Part shown: piece after piece, positions 1-5,275 of the stretch
Position numbering within the stretch: position 1 is the first letter of the stretch
Layout: every line of letters begins with the position of its first letter
Assembly (NCBI GenBank): GCA_934650095.1
Contig: CAKUFT010000063.1
Location: 1 to 5,275 of the forward strand
DNA: 5,275 bases
Reading direction: 5' to 3'
Source of the DNA: an uncultured Collinsella sp.
GTDB taxonomy: Bacteria; Actinomycetota; Coriobacteriia; Coriobacteriales; Coriobacteriaceae
The notes under the pieces: model-generated
The model's database searches: none
The model's input: only the letters and a program-made list of their open reading frames with translations
What the model was told of the DNA's origin: nothing
Program-made: the position numbers and the translations under genes

Positions 1-1859
1 CGGCGCGTCTCGGGGTTCATGGTGGTGAGCCACATCATGTCCGGATCGTTCTCACCAAGACCCTTGGAGCGGTTGATCGAGCACTTCTGGTCGCCGATCT
101 CCTTGAGGATGCCGTTCTTCTCGAGCTCGGTGTAGGCAAAGTAGGTCTTCTCTTTGCAGTTGATCTCGTAGAGCGGCGATTCGGCGATATACACGTAGCC
201 CTCGTCGATAAGCGTGGGCACCAAGCGATAGAGCATGGTGAGCACGAGCGTGCGGATGTGATAACCATCGACGTCGGCGTCCGTACAAATGATGACCTTG
301 TTCCAGTTGAGGTTGTCCAAGTCGAACGCGCCCAGGTTCTTGATGCGCTTGTCCTTGATCTCCACACCACAGCCCAGCACGCGCATGAGGTCCATGATGA
401 TGTCGGACTTAAAGATGCGCGGGTAGTCCTCTTTCAGGCAGTTGAGGATCTTACCGCGGACGGGCATAACGCCTTGGAACTCGGCATCACGCGAGGTGCG
501 AATGGCGCCTGCAGCCGAGTCGCCCTCTACGATGTAGATCTCGCGGCGGCTCTTGTCCTTGGAGCGGCAGTCGATGAACTTCTGCACGCGGTTGGCCATG
601 TCGGTCTTTTGCTGCAGGTTGGTCTTGATGCTCTGACGAGTCTTCTCGGCGTTCTCGCGAGAGCGCTTGTTGATGAGCACCTGCTCCAGAATCTTGTTGG
701 CGGCGTCTTTGTTCTCGATCAGGTAGGTCGAGAGGCGCTCCTTAAAGAAGGCGGTCATTGCCTGCTGGATAAAGCGGTTGTTGATGGCCTTCTTGGTCTG
801 GTTCTCGTAGGACGTCTGGGTGGAGAAACAGTTGGTCACGAGTACCAGGCAGTCCTGAACGTCCTGCCACTTAATGCCGCTCTCGTTTTTGTTGTACTTG
901 CCCTGTTGCTTAATGTAGGCATCGATGGCGCTGGTCAGAGCACTGCGAGCCGCCTTTTCGGGCGAGCCGCCGTTCTCGAGCCATGACGAGTTGTGGTAGT
1001 ACTCCTGCATCATGAAGGTGCGCGAGAAGCACATGCACGCGGTGATCTTTACGTTGTAGTCGGGCAGGTCCTCACGGTCGCGACCACGACGGTCGGCCTC
1101 GATAAAGAAAGGTTCGGTGAGGTAGTCGGTACCCACCTTCTCGAGCACGTAGTCTTCGATGCCCTTGGGGTAGCAGAAGTCCTCTTCGGTAAACTCGCCA
1201 TCGTCGCCCTCAATACGTAGGCGGAAGGTCACGTTGGCGTTGACCACAGCCTGGCGGCGCATGGTCTCGCGATACCAATCGTGGGGAATGCTGATGGAGG
1301 TAAAGACCTCAAGGTCGGGGCGCCACTTGATGGTAGTGCCGGTGCGGTCCTCGTTGCTCGGCTCAATCTCGAGCGCCTTCTTTTTGGCGCCGACGACTTT
1401 GCCCTTCTTAAAGTGCAGGGAGTACTTGTTGCCGTCGCGCCAGACGGTAACGTCCATGTACTCGGAAGCGTACTGGGTCGCGCAAGAGCCCAGGCCGTTG
1501 GTGCCGAGCGAGAAGTCGTAGTCGCCGCCCTGGTTGTTGTTGTATTTGCCACCAGCGTAGAGCTCGCAAAAAACGAGCTCCCAGTTAAAGCGCTTCTCGG
1601 AAGGGTTCCAGTCGAGCGGGCAGCCACGGCCATTGTCCTCTACCTGGATAGAGCCATCGCGAAAGGCGGTAAGGGTGATGAGCTTGCCGTAGCCCTGGCG
1701 CGCCTCGTCAACGGCGTTGGACAGGATCTCGAAGGCGGCATGCGCGCAGCCATCGAGTCCGTCCGAGCCAAAGATGACGGCGGGACGCAGACGTACGCGC
1801 TCCTCGTCCTTGAGCTGACGAATACTGTCGTTACCATAGTTTGCGGTGTTTTTTGCCAT
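1..1859 (-). CDS. Type IIA DNA topoisomerase B subunit (GyrB/ParE family, divergent subtype), 3' end missing
   Basis: This is the ATPase and TOPRIM subunit of a gyrase or topoisomerase IV, which with an A subunit passes one DNA duplex through another in the cytoplasm. The 619 residues seen start at ATG 1859, the only start after an in-frame upstream TGA; the Shine-Dalgarno is weak. The GHKL ATPase domain (about 1-210) has E44, N48, D51 and DNGRG at 75-79, with a glycine-rich ATP-lid segment at 119-125. The transducer domain has QTK at 354-356, whose K356 matches the ATP-contacting lysine. The TOPRIM domain has EGDSAAG at 445-451, PVRGKILN at 466-473 and D527, D529, D531 for metal. RSKGLGE (597-603) and TTMNPETR follow, so only a short C-terminus is missing. 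It starts with YGNDSI and RPAVIFGS where ordinary GyrB has RPGMYIGS, marking a separate paralogue group. A ParC/GyrA partner may lie just outside the window. Gyrase versus topoisomerase IV cannot be decided from this subunit alone. Confidence 0.95.
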   Translation of the reverse strand, partial: MAKNTANYGNDSIRQLKDEERVRLRPAVIFGSDGLDGCAHAAFEILSNAVDEARQGYGKLITLTAFRDGSIQVEDNGRGCPLDWNPSEKRFNWELVFCELYAGGKYNNNQGGDYDFSLGTNGLGSCATQYASEYMDVTVWRDGNKYSLHFKKGKVVGAKKKALEIEPSNEDRTGTTIKWRPDLEVFTSISIPHDWYRETMRRQAVVNANVTFRLRIEGDDGEFTEEDFCYPKGIEDYVLEKVGTDYLTEPFFIEADRRGRDREDLPDYNVKITACMCFSRTFMMQEYYHNSSWLENGGSPEKAARSALTSAIDAYIKQQGKYNKNESGIKWQDVQDCLVLVTNCFSTQTSYENQTKKAINNRFIQQAMTAFFKERLSTYLIENKDAANKILEQVLINKRSRENAEKTRQSIKTNLQQKTDMANRVQKFIDCRSKDKSRREIYIVEGDSAAGAIRTSRDAEFQGVMPVRGKILNCLKEDYPRIFKSDIIMDLMRVLGCGVEIKDKRIKNLGAFDLDNLNWNKVIICTDADVDGYHIRTLVLTMLYRLVPTLIDEGYVYIAESPLYEINCKEKTYFAYTELEKNGILKEIGDQKCSINRSKGLGENDPDMMWLTTMNPETR

Positions 1860-1958
1860 GCTCGCTCTCTTGGTGCTTCCTCTTGTGCATTTAAGTCGTA
1901 TAGATAGTCAAGGTAGCATAGCCCAGCCCGTGAACGATTCCATCCAACACGAAATCCA

Positions 1959-1974
1959 TCGAACAATCGTTCGT
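1959..1974. promoter_or_regulatory. LexA-type SOS box upstream of the topoisomerase gene
   Basis: The sequence TCGAAC-AATC-GTTCGT has perfect CGAAC/GTTCG arms with the four-base spacer of the Gram-positive and actinobacterial LexA operator (known pattern CGAAC-N4-GTTCG). Only the outermost base of the mycobacterial form, T...A, is broken. It lies in noncoding DNA about 100 bp upstream of the topoisomerase start, with no other gene start nearby, so the topoisomerase is the only evident target. LexA control is inference; no lexA gene is in the window. An overlapping 8-bp inverted repeat (GAACGATT at 1932-1939, AATCGTTC at 1965-1972) puts a further half-site 28 bp closer to the gene. Confidence 0.6.
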
Positions 1975-1990
1975 AATTGACTGTCGAATG

Positions 1991-2033
1991 CGTTTACTCG
2001 GACAAAACCGAGTCGGTTCTGTCCGAGTAAACG
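1991..2033. repeat. 43-bp near-perfect palindrome in the spacer
   Basis: Two 21-base arms (1991-2011 and 2013-2033) are complementary around a single central base, with one A/C mismatch (2005 against 2019). Each arm's outer part reads GTTTACTCGGACA or its complement. Inside the left half, ACTCGG (1996-2001) can also pair with the nearer CCGAGT at 2008-2013, giving a smaller alternative hairpin; the second CCGAGT is at 2023-2028. Neither side carries a T-run, so it does not look like an intrinsic terminator. It lies between the terminator of the DUF3825 gene and the SOS box. It could be a dimeric or tetrameric operator, a cruciform-forming element, or a copy of a dispersed intergenic repeat. 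Confidence 0.85.
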
Positions 2034-2046
2034 ATACATAGCAAAT

Positions 2047-2073
2047 CCCCGCGCTCTTTAGCAGAACGCGGGG
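2047..2073 (-). terminator. Probable intrinsic terminator of the DUF3825 gene
   Basis: A hairpin with a perfect 7-bp CCCCGCG/CGCGGGG stem, one mismatch and three more pairs closes on a five-base loop (2058-2062). Read on the minus strand it begins 17 bases after the stop codon of the DUF3825 gene and is followed by ATTTGC. That is a weak, interrupted U-tract, so termination may be partial. On the plus strand no T-run follows the stem, so the hairpin appears to serve the minus strand only. Confidence 0.65.
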
Positions 2074-2090
2074 CAAGAGAAGCGGATGGC

Positions 2091-3911
2091 CTAGCAGCTC
2101 GGAACTTGCAGCGAAGTGTTGAGCCAATCGCTGTCCGGACGGCTGATCAGGCGTGCGTTGTTGTAGGCCATCTTCATGGTCAGGATCGTCTGGCCTATGT
2201 AGGCGCCGGACTCCATGAGTTCGACCACCAGGGCAACATCGGGTCGGTCGTTTTCGGTCAGGTCGAGCGGCAGCAGCAGACTCATGGTGTTCTTGGTGGG
2301 GTAGAACGCCGGAACGGCGGTCTTAAAGTTCCACTCGACACGCTTCTGGGCGAGCTCAATGGCATCGTCGAGCCTGTTGATCAGGCGGCGCTTCACCTTG
2401 GCGTTGTCCTCTACTGCCTCGCGCAGCTCGTCGTAGGCGGCCTTCTTCGATGCGTCGTCATCTGCGTTAACCGCCCTCGACAGCGCCTCGAGCGCATCGC
2501 TGCTTCCGCGCAGCTCCTCGGCAAGAAACGCCTCGGGCAGGCGGTCGATGTTGTCGAGCAGAATATGGTCAACGTCGCGTTGGAGTGTCCTGTTGCCGTC
2601 AAAGAGCAGGTCCTCCTTCTTTTCGAAGTAGGACGCACGCTGCGGAAGCGGGTCAAACGACGCGACGAGTTTCTTGCCCCACTGCTTTGACCCTGCCTTG
2701 CAGAAGGCCTCGAAGCGCCAGGGACATCCGCTACTCGACGGCGAGAAGCAGGCATAAATGGCCTCGTAGGTGGGATCGACCAGTCCGGTGTTAAATGCCG
2801 CGATTCCCTTGTCGCTGTCTTCGAGCACCTTGTTTTCGGACTGAAGGCGATAGAAGGTATACATGAGGTAGCTGCGCAGAATCGAATAGTCCTTGGAGTC
2901 CTCGTCCTGCTCAAAGCCCCATTTTTCGTCCAGCGCGTAATCTGCCAGGCTTTCGATCATGCTGTCGATGTTGCCCAGATATGCCCAGTCGGTGAGCGCG
3001 CGACCGGCACGCACCTTTTGGAAAGCGAAGTTATCGACATAGCAGACGCGCCAAGGCAGCGCACCCGGGCGATCCATTTTACGATCGCGCGTTATCGATA
3101 CCTCGACCGGAGTTTCCCCATCGCTTCGAAGGACGCTGATCGGGAAGATGACCTTACCCTCGTAGAAGCGGATAATCCGGTTGGAGAAGGCGAATTTCCA
3201 GTCGCGGTCCAAAAGGGCCGTGACGTCGATGTCGCGCTTTGCGTACTCGACAATCGTCTCGTTCCATCGCTGCGAAGTCCATGCGAACGAAGAGAACTCT
3301 TCACCAAAGGAAGCAAATTCTTCGACGAGGTCCTGCGGAACGGGCCCATCGAGATAGTCCTCGGTCTCCTGCATGCGTTCAAGATTGCGCGCCAGCAGCG
3401 CAGGCAGCGAGGCCGCGGCGGGGCGGTCGTTAGCATCGGCGTTCGTGCTTGCAACGGCTTGCGTATGGGCGTCGACGCTCGGGGCCTTGGTCTCAAAATC
3501 TCGGCGCAGCTTCATGCGATCGGCAATGGGGACATACGATAGAAACCATGGGAGACCGTCCTGTGCATTTTCGGCAATTGACAGCTCGACGGCCGACCCG
3601 TTTGCCGTCTCCAGGTGCGTGGCAAAGCTGACCGTTTTGGTATCGCGCATGTAGAGCGCGCCCTGGGCATATGCTTCTTTCCAGTCGGCGCAAAGTAGTG
3701 CCATAGCATCGAGCCCTGGTCCATAGAGGCTCGAAAGCCTGGATTTTGAGGTGTACGGAATCGATACGAAGCTCGCCAGGTCGTCGCTAAAGGAATTAAT
3801 GAGCTCGGGGGAGACGGGGGAAGCCTTGAACTTGGGCGAATCGACAGCCTTGGCGATAACCAGACGCTCCTCTTCGCTCAGGACGGTCTGTTCACATTTT
3901 GCTTCTTCCAT
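2091..3911 (-). CDS. DUF3825-type protein with a duplicated N-terminal module, function unknown
   Basis: The 606-residue product has no signal peptide or membrane segment, so it is probably cytoplasmic. Residues 31-140 and 189-304 are two diverged copies of one module. Each has PV near its start, then D-x2-ALL-x2-DWK (68-78 and 229-239), VE-x-SI (108-112 and 269-273) and LPW-x3-YV (120-127 and 285-292). A linker rich in A, T, D and N (141-187) separates them. Residues 305-600 resemble DUF3825 as I remember it: a WAYLGN segment, FNTGLVDPTYEAIYA (373-387), WRFEAFC (398-404), then YPTKN, LLLPLDL and a final AYNNARLISRPDSDWL block. A charged helical stretch (about 465-525) interrupts it. No catalytic motif is evident. 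DUF3825 is uncharacterised; I recall links to nucleic-acid-binding folds, which is unchecked. Start 3911 is fixed by an ideal Shine-Dalgarno site. The gene stands alone, divergent from the lipoprotein and separated from the topoisomerase gene by a terminator. Confidence 0.9.
   Translation of the reverse strand: MEEAKCEQTVLSEEERLVIAKAVDSPKFKASPVSPELINSFSDDLASFVSIPYTSKSRLSSLYGPGLDAMALLCADWKEAYAQGALYMRDTKTVSFATHLETANGSAVELSIAENAQDGLPWFLSYVPIADRMKLRRDFETKAPSVDAHTQAVASTNADANDRPAAASLPALLARNLERMQETEDYLDGPVPQDLVEEFASFGEEFSSFAWTSQRWNETIVEYAKRDIDVTALLDRDWKFAFSNRIIRFYEGKVIFPISVLRSDGETPVEVSITRDRKMDRPGALPWRVCYVDNFAFQKVRAGRALTDWAYLGNIDSMIESLADYALDEKWGFEQDEDSKDYSILRSYLMYTFYRLQSENKVLEDSDKGIAAFNTGLVDPTYEAIYACFSPSSSGCPWRFEAFCKAGSKQWGKKLVASFDPLPQRASYFEKKEDLLFDGNRTLQRDVDHILLDNIDRLPEAFLAEELRGSSDALEALSRAVNADDDASKKAAYDELREAVEDNAKVKRRLINRLDDAIELAQKRVEWNFKTAVPAFYPTKNTMSLLLPLDLTENDRPDVALVVELMESGAYIGQTILTMKMAYNNARLISRPDSDWLNTSLQVPSC
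3000..3821 (-). other. Tandem protein-level duplication inside the DUF3825 gene
   Basis: Module copy 1 is encoded at 3492-3821 and copy 2 at 3000-3347, separated by the linker at 3348-3491. Between the conserved DWK and the SI end of the strand region, both copies have exactly 37 residues and align without gaps, with ten identical positions. The preceding D-x2-ALL block keeps the same spacing in both. The copies differ widely at DNA level, so the duplication is old and is not an assembly artefact. I do not recognise the module. Its pattern of a helix followed by strands ending in LPW and YV suggests a small alpha/beta domain. Confidence 0.75.
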
Positions 3912-3918
3912 TATTTGT

Positions 3919-3925
3919 CCCCTCC
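3919..3925 (-). promoter_or_regulatory. Strong ribosome binding site of the DUF3825 gene
   Basis: On the minus strand GGAGGGG lies seven bases before ATG 3911, the ideal spacing. This decides the start: the reading frame stays open upstream to an ATG at 4142, but that extension crosses this site and has no family-like sequence. Confidence 0.9.
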
Positions 3926-4215
3926 AATTAGTAGTTCGGTTCGGGCGTATGGTCTGGCCATTGACGACGAAACATGTCCACCGTCCGAAAACGTTGAGGA
4001 CATCATACGCTCTGATGGGTACCGCTGACACTTTGGTTTTGTGCTCGAATTGGGACAGACGTCTCGTTTTATGGGCCGAGGGTATGCGAACCACGGCCCT
4101 TTTGGCCTGAAAGGGGGTCGAACGGGGCGTTATTTGGGCCACGGGTCACTTCGCCTGTGCCGCGTTTCGTCATACGCTCATAGTGGAAGCCGATGCCACG
4201 GGGCCGACGAAAGCC

Positions 4216-4242
4216 TCGGGCAGCGGATGAGCTGCAAGCCGA
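4216..4242 (+). promoter_or_regulatory. Possible leader hairpin next to the lipoprotein ribosome binding site
   Basis: TCGG-GCAGC (4216-4224) can pair with GCTGC-AAG-CCGA (4231-4242) around a six-base loop, giving nine pairs with a three-base bulge. The stem ends at the first base of the Shine-Dalgarno sequence, so folding could affect ribosome access. The same TCGG can instead pair with CCGA at 4204-4207, so two mutually exclusive folds are possible. It matches no riboswitch class I know. It may be chance in GC-rich DNA. Confidence 0.3.
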
Positions 4243-4248
4243 AAGGAG
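4242..4248 (+). promoter_or_regulatory. Ribosome binding site of the lipoprotein gene
   Basis: AAAGGAG lies eight bases before ATG 4257. This favours that ATG over the in-frame GTG at 4251, which is too close to the site, and over the adjacent ATG at 4260 and the ATG at 4269. Confidence 0.85.
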
Positions 4249-4256
4249 CGGTGAGG

Positions 4257-5275
4257 ATGATGAAGCCCATGACGAAAAAGCTGCTGTTAGGAATTCCCAC
4301 CGTGACGCTTTCGGCCGTGCTGGCGTGTTCGGTGGCCGGCTGTGGCGGTAGTGCTCCGAGCGGCTCGGCTGGCAGCTCGGGCGGCAGCGCTCCCGTAGAG
4401 AAGAAGGCCAAGGCCTATGAGTCGCAGGCGGTCGAGGTGGCTGGCATAACCTATGAATCGGTAGCCCACGGTACGTTCTATCGCGGCGACGCTAAGCTGC
4501 AAGACGGCTTTTACCTGCACGTCAAGATCACCAACAACAATGCGAAGAACAGGACGTTTAGCTCCTTTAACGTGCATGCTGCCCAGGGCGATCTTGAGGC
4601 AGGCGACCCGTTATTTACTTCCGGCAAGGCGGCCGTGCTCGACTACGTTGCAAGCGAGGCTCCCGATGAGCTTCACGAGGGCATCGACCTTTCCAAGAGG
4701 CAAGATATCGGTCCGAGCGAGACCGTTGAGTATGTCTACTTCTGGGCGCCCAAGACGGCGTACTATGGGCCCATCACTGTCGAGTTCGTAGACGCTTACG
4801 CTCCCGCCAAGAATCATGAAGCCATGCACTTTGACACCACGGGGTGTGAGACTAAGGAGTTCAAGGCGGCCGGTGGCGTGGCTGATTCTGGCGAGAAGGC
4901 AGATCTGACCGGCATCGATTGCGCATCGTACAGTATCGAGGCCGCCGATGGGTACACGCTGGATTCGTCCAACGAAGAGCGCGAAAAGGCAGACTTCTTC
5001 CATGACGAGACTGGAGGACGCTTGCACATCAGCATCTTCCCGCGCTCGCCGGAGGAAGAGATTGCAAGCCTAGAGCAGGTCTTCGAAGGCAAGGAGACGA
5101 CAACCGACCAGGTCGAGTACAACGGCATAACGTGGCTGCGTTTTACCGGTCCCGACAACGGTCATACGCTGTTTGCGACGGCTCCCGCAACGGGCGAGAC
5201 CGTCCGCGTGTCGATCGGCTGGAAGATCGACTGGGATGCTGCCGTGCCCATGATGGAGGCGCTGAAGCTCAAGTA
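4257..5275 (+). CDS. Secreted lipoprotein with two predicted beta-rich domains, function unknown (stop codon cut by window edge)
   Basis: The 339 residues seen start MMKPMTKKLLL. A lipoprotein signal peptide ends in the lipobox VAGC (26-29), so the mature protein should begin at lipidated C29 and sit on the outer face of the membrane. A flexible Gly/Ser/Ala/Pro spacer (30-46) follows. Residues about 58-180 read as a beta-sandwich with VAGITYES, FYLHVKITNNN (85-95) and ITVEFVDAY, resembling the DUF5067/DUF4352 class of Gram-positive lipoproteins; this is a resemblance, not a firm assignment. Residues about 215-339 form a second domain (SIEAADGYTL, RLHISIFPR, YNGITWLRF, VRVSIGW, MMEALKLK) that recalls small alpha/beta PsbP/Mog1-like lipoprotein domains. 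C197 and C222 could form a disulphide. The window ends in TA directly after LKLK, a typical end for such a domain, so the last codon is probably TAA or TAG. No ligand or enzymatic motif is visible. The gene is divergent from the DUF3825 gene. Confidence 0.9.
   Translation, partial: MMKPMTKKLLLGIPTVTLSAVLACSVAGCGGSAPSGSAGSSGGSAPVEKKAKAYESQAVEVAGITYESVAHGTFYRGDAKLQDGFYLHVKITNNNAKNRTFSSFNVHAAQGDLEAGDPLFTSGKAAVLDYVASEAPDELHEGIDLSKRQDIGPSETVEYVYFWAPKTAYYGPITVEFVDAYAPAKNHEAMHFDTTGCETKEFKAAGGVADSGEKADLTGIDCASYSIEAADGYTLDSSNEEREKADFFHDETGGRLHISIFPRSPEEEIASLEQVFEGKETTTDQVEYNGITWLRFTGPDNGHTLFATAPATGETVRVSIGWKIDWDAAVPMMEALKLK

Larger units (their letters stand above)
3912..4256. other. Divergent intergenic region without a gene
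   Basis: These 345 bp separate the start of the DUF3825 gene (minus) from the lipoprotein gene (plus) and must carry both promoters. The best minus-strand -10 candidate is TATGAT (4007 down to 4002, five of six consensus bases), but no good -35 lies upstream. On the plus strand CATAGT (4179-4184), with CTGTGC 18 bases upstream, is a weak candidate. The heptamer CATACGC occurs at 4004-4010 and 4171-4177, and inverted as GCGTATG at 3945-3951. The first two copies sit in a 10-bp direct repeat, TCATACGCTC (4003-4012 and 4170-4179). A small hairpin, CCCTTT/AAAGGG (4097-4115), has no T-run. Open frames across the region have no supporting Shine-Dalgarno or family signature. Confidence 0.7.

Noticed and set aside
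258..986. Open frame of 242 residues on the plus strand, opposite the topoisomerase gene
   Set aside because: It lies wholly antisense to a gene with clear family motifs. Its Leu/Val/Ala-rich product is typical of the complement of GC-rich codons, and no Shine-Dalgarno is evident.
1915..1943. Possible topoisomerase promoter (minus-strand TATGCT, with ATGGAA 17 bases upstream)
   Set aside because: Only four of six and three of six consensus bases match, too weak to report as a feature. TTGACT nearby has no -10 at a usable distance.
1991..2033. Palindrome as an intrinsic terminator
   Set aside because: Neither strand has a T-run after the stem, and a better terminator hairpin lies closer to the stop codon of the DUF3825 gene.
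1891..2127. Minus-strand open frame of 78 residues in the spacer
   Set aside because: It starts inside the DUF3825 gene and crosses the terminator hairpin, palindrome and SOS box; no ribosome binding site.
3751..4110. Plus-strand open frame of 119 residues
   Set aside because: Its first half is antisense to the DUF3825 gene and the rest crosses the intergenic region; no Shine-Dalgarno or recognisable protein features.
4097..4115. CCCTTT/AAAGGG hairpin as a terminator
   Set aside because: It lies between divergent gene starts, has only six pairs, and no T-run follows.
4120..4131. Second SOS-like site, GAAC-GGGG-CGTT
   Set aside because: The right half is shifted by one base and lacks GTTC, so the spacing does not fit a LexA operator.
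3912..4142. Upstream extension of the DUF3825 frame to ATG 4142 (683 residues)
   Set aside because: The extension runs through the strong ribosome binding site of ATG 3911, has no Shine-Dalgarno of its own that I can see, and reads like translated noncoding DNA.
4195..4250. Riboswitch in the lipoprotein leader (GACGAAAGCC recalls part of a c-di-GMP-I aptamer)
   Set aside because: The remaining conserved segments of that aptamer are missing and the overall fold does not match.

Overview
The window is moderately GC-rich (clearly above 50% by eye), gene-dense bacterial chromosome with strong Shine-Dalgarno sites. The topoisomerase subunit at the left belongs to a divergent subtype that I know from gut Clostridia and Coriobacteriia. 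Together with the base composition, this suggests an anaerobic gut actinobacterium of the Collinsella type. That placement is inference from memory, not a search.

Layout: (1) Positions 1-1859, minus strand: most of a type IIA DNA topoisomerase B subunit (GyrB/ParE family), with its 3' end cut by the window edge. (2) Positions 1860-2090: a short, regulation-rich spacer. It holds a LexA-type SOS box about 100 bp upstream of the topoisomerase start, a 43-bp near-perfect palindrome, and a GC-rich hairpin that probably terminates the next gene. (3) Positions 2091-3911, minus strand: a 606-residue cytoplasmic protein with a C-terminal DUF3825-like domain, preceded by two copies of an unassigned module of about 110 residues. 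(4) Positions 3912-4256: a 345-bp divergent intergenic region without a gene. (5) Positions 4257-5275, plus strand: a secreted lipoprotein, almost certainly complete except for the last base of its stop codon.

The two minus-strand genes point the same way, but a terminator and a 231-bp spacer separate them, so they are probably not one operon. The lipoprotein is transcribed divergently. I see no mobile element, CRISPR array, tRNA or rRNA. The most interesting signals are the SOS box and long palindrome in front of a topoisomerase gene, which suggest damage- and perhaps supercoil-responsive control, and the internal duplication in the DUF3825 protein, whose function is unknown.
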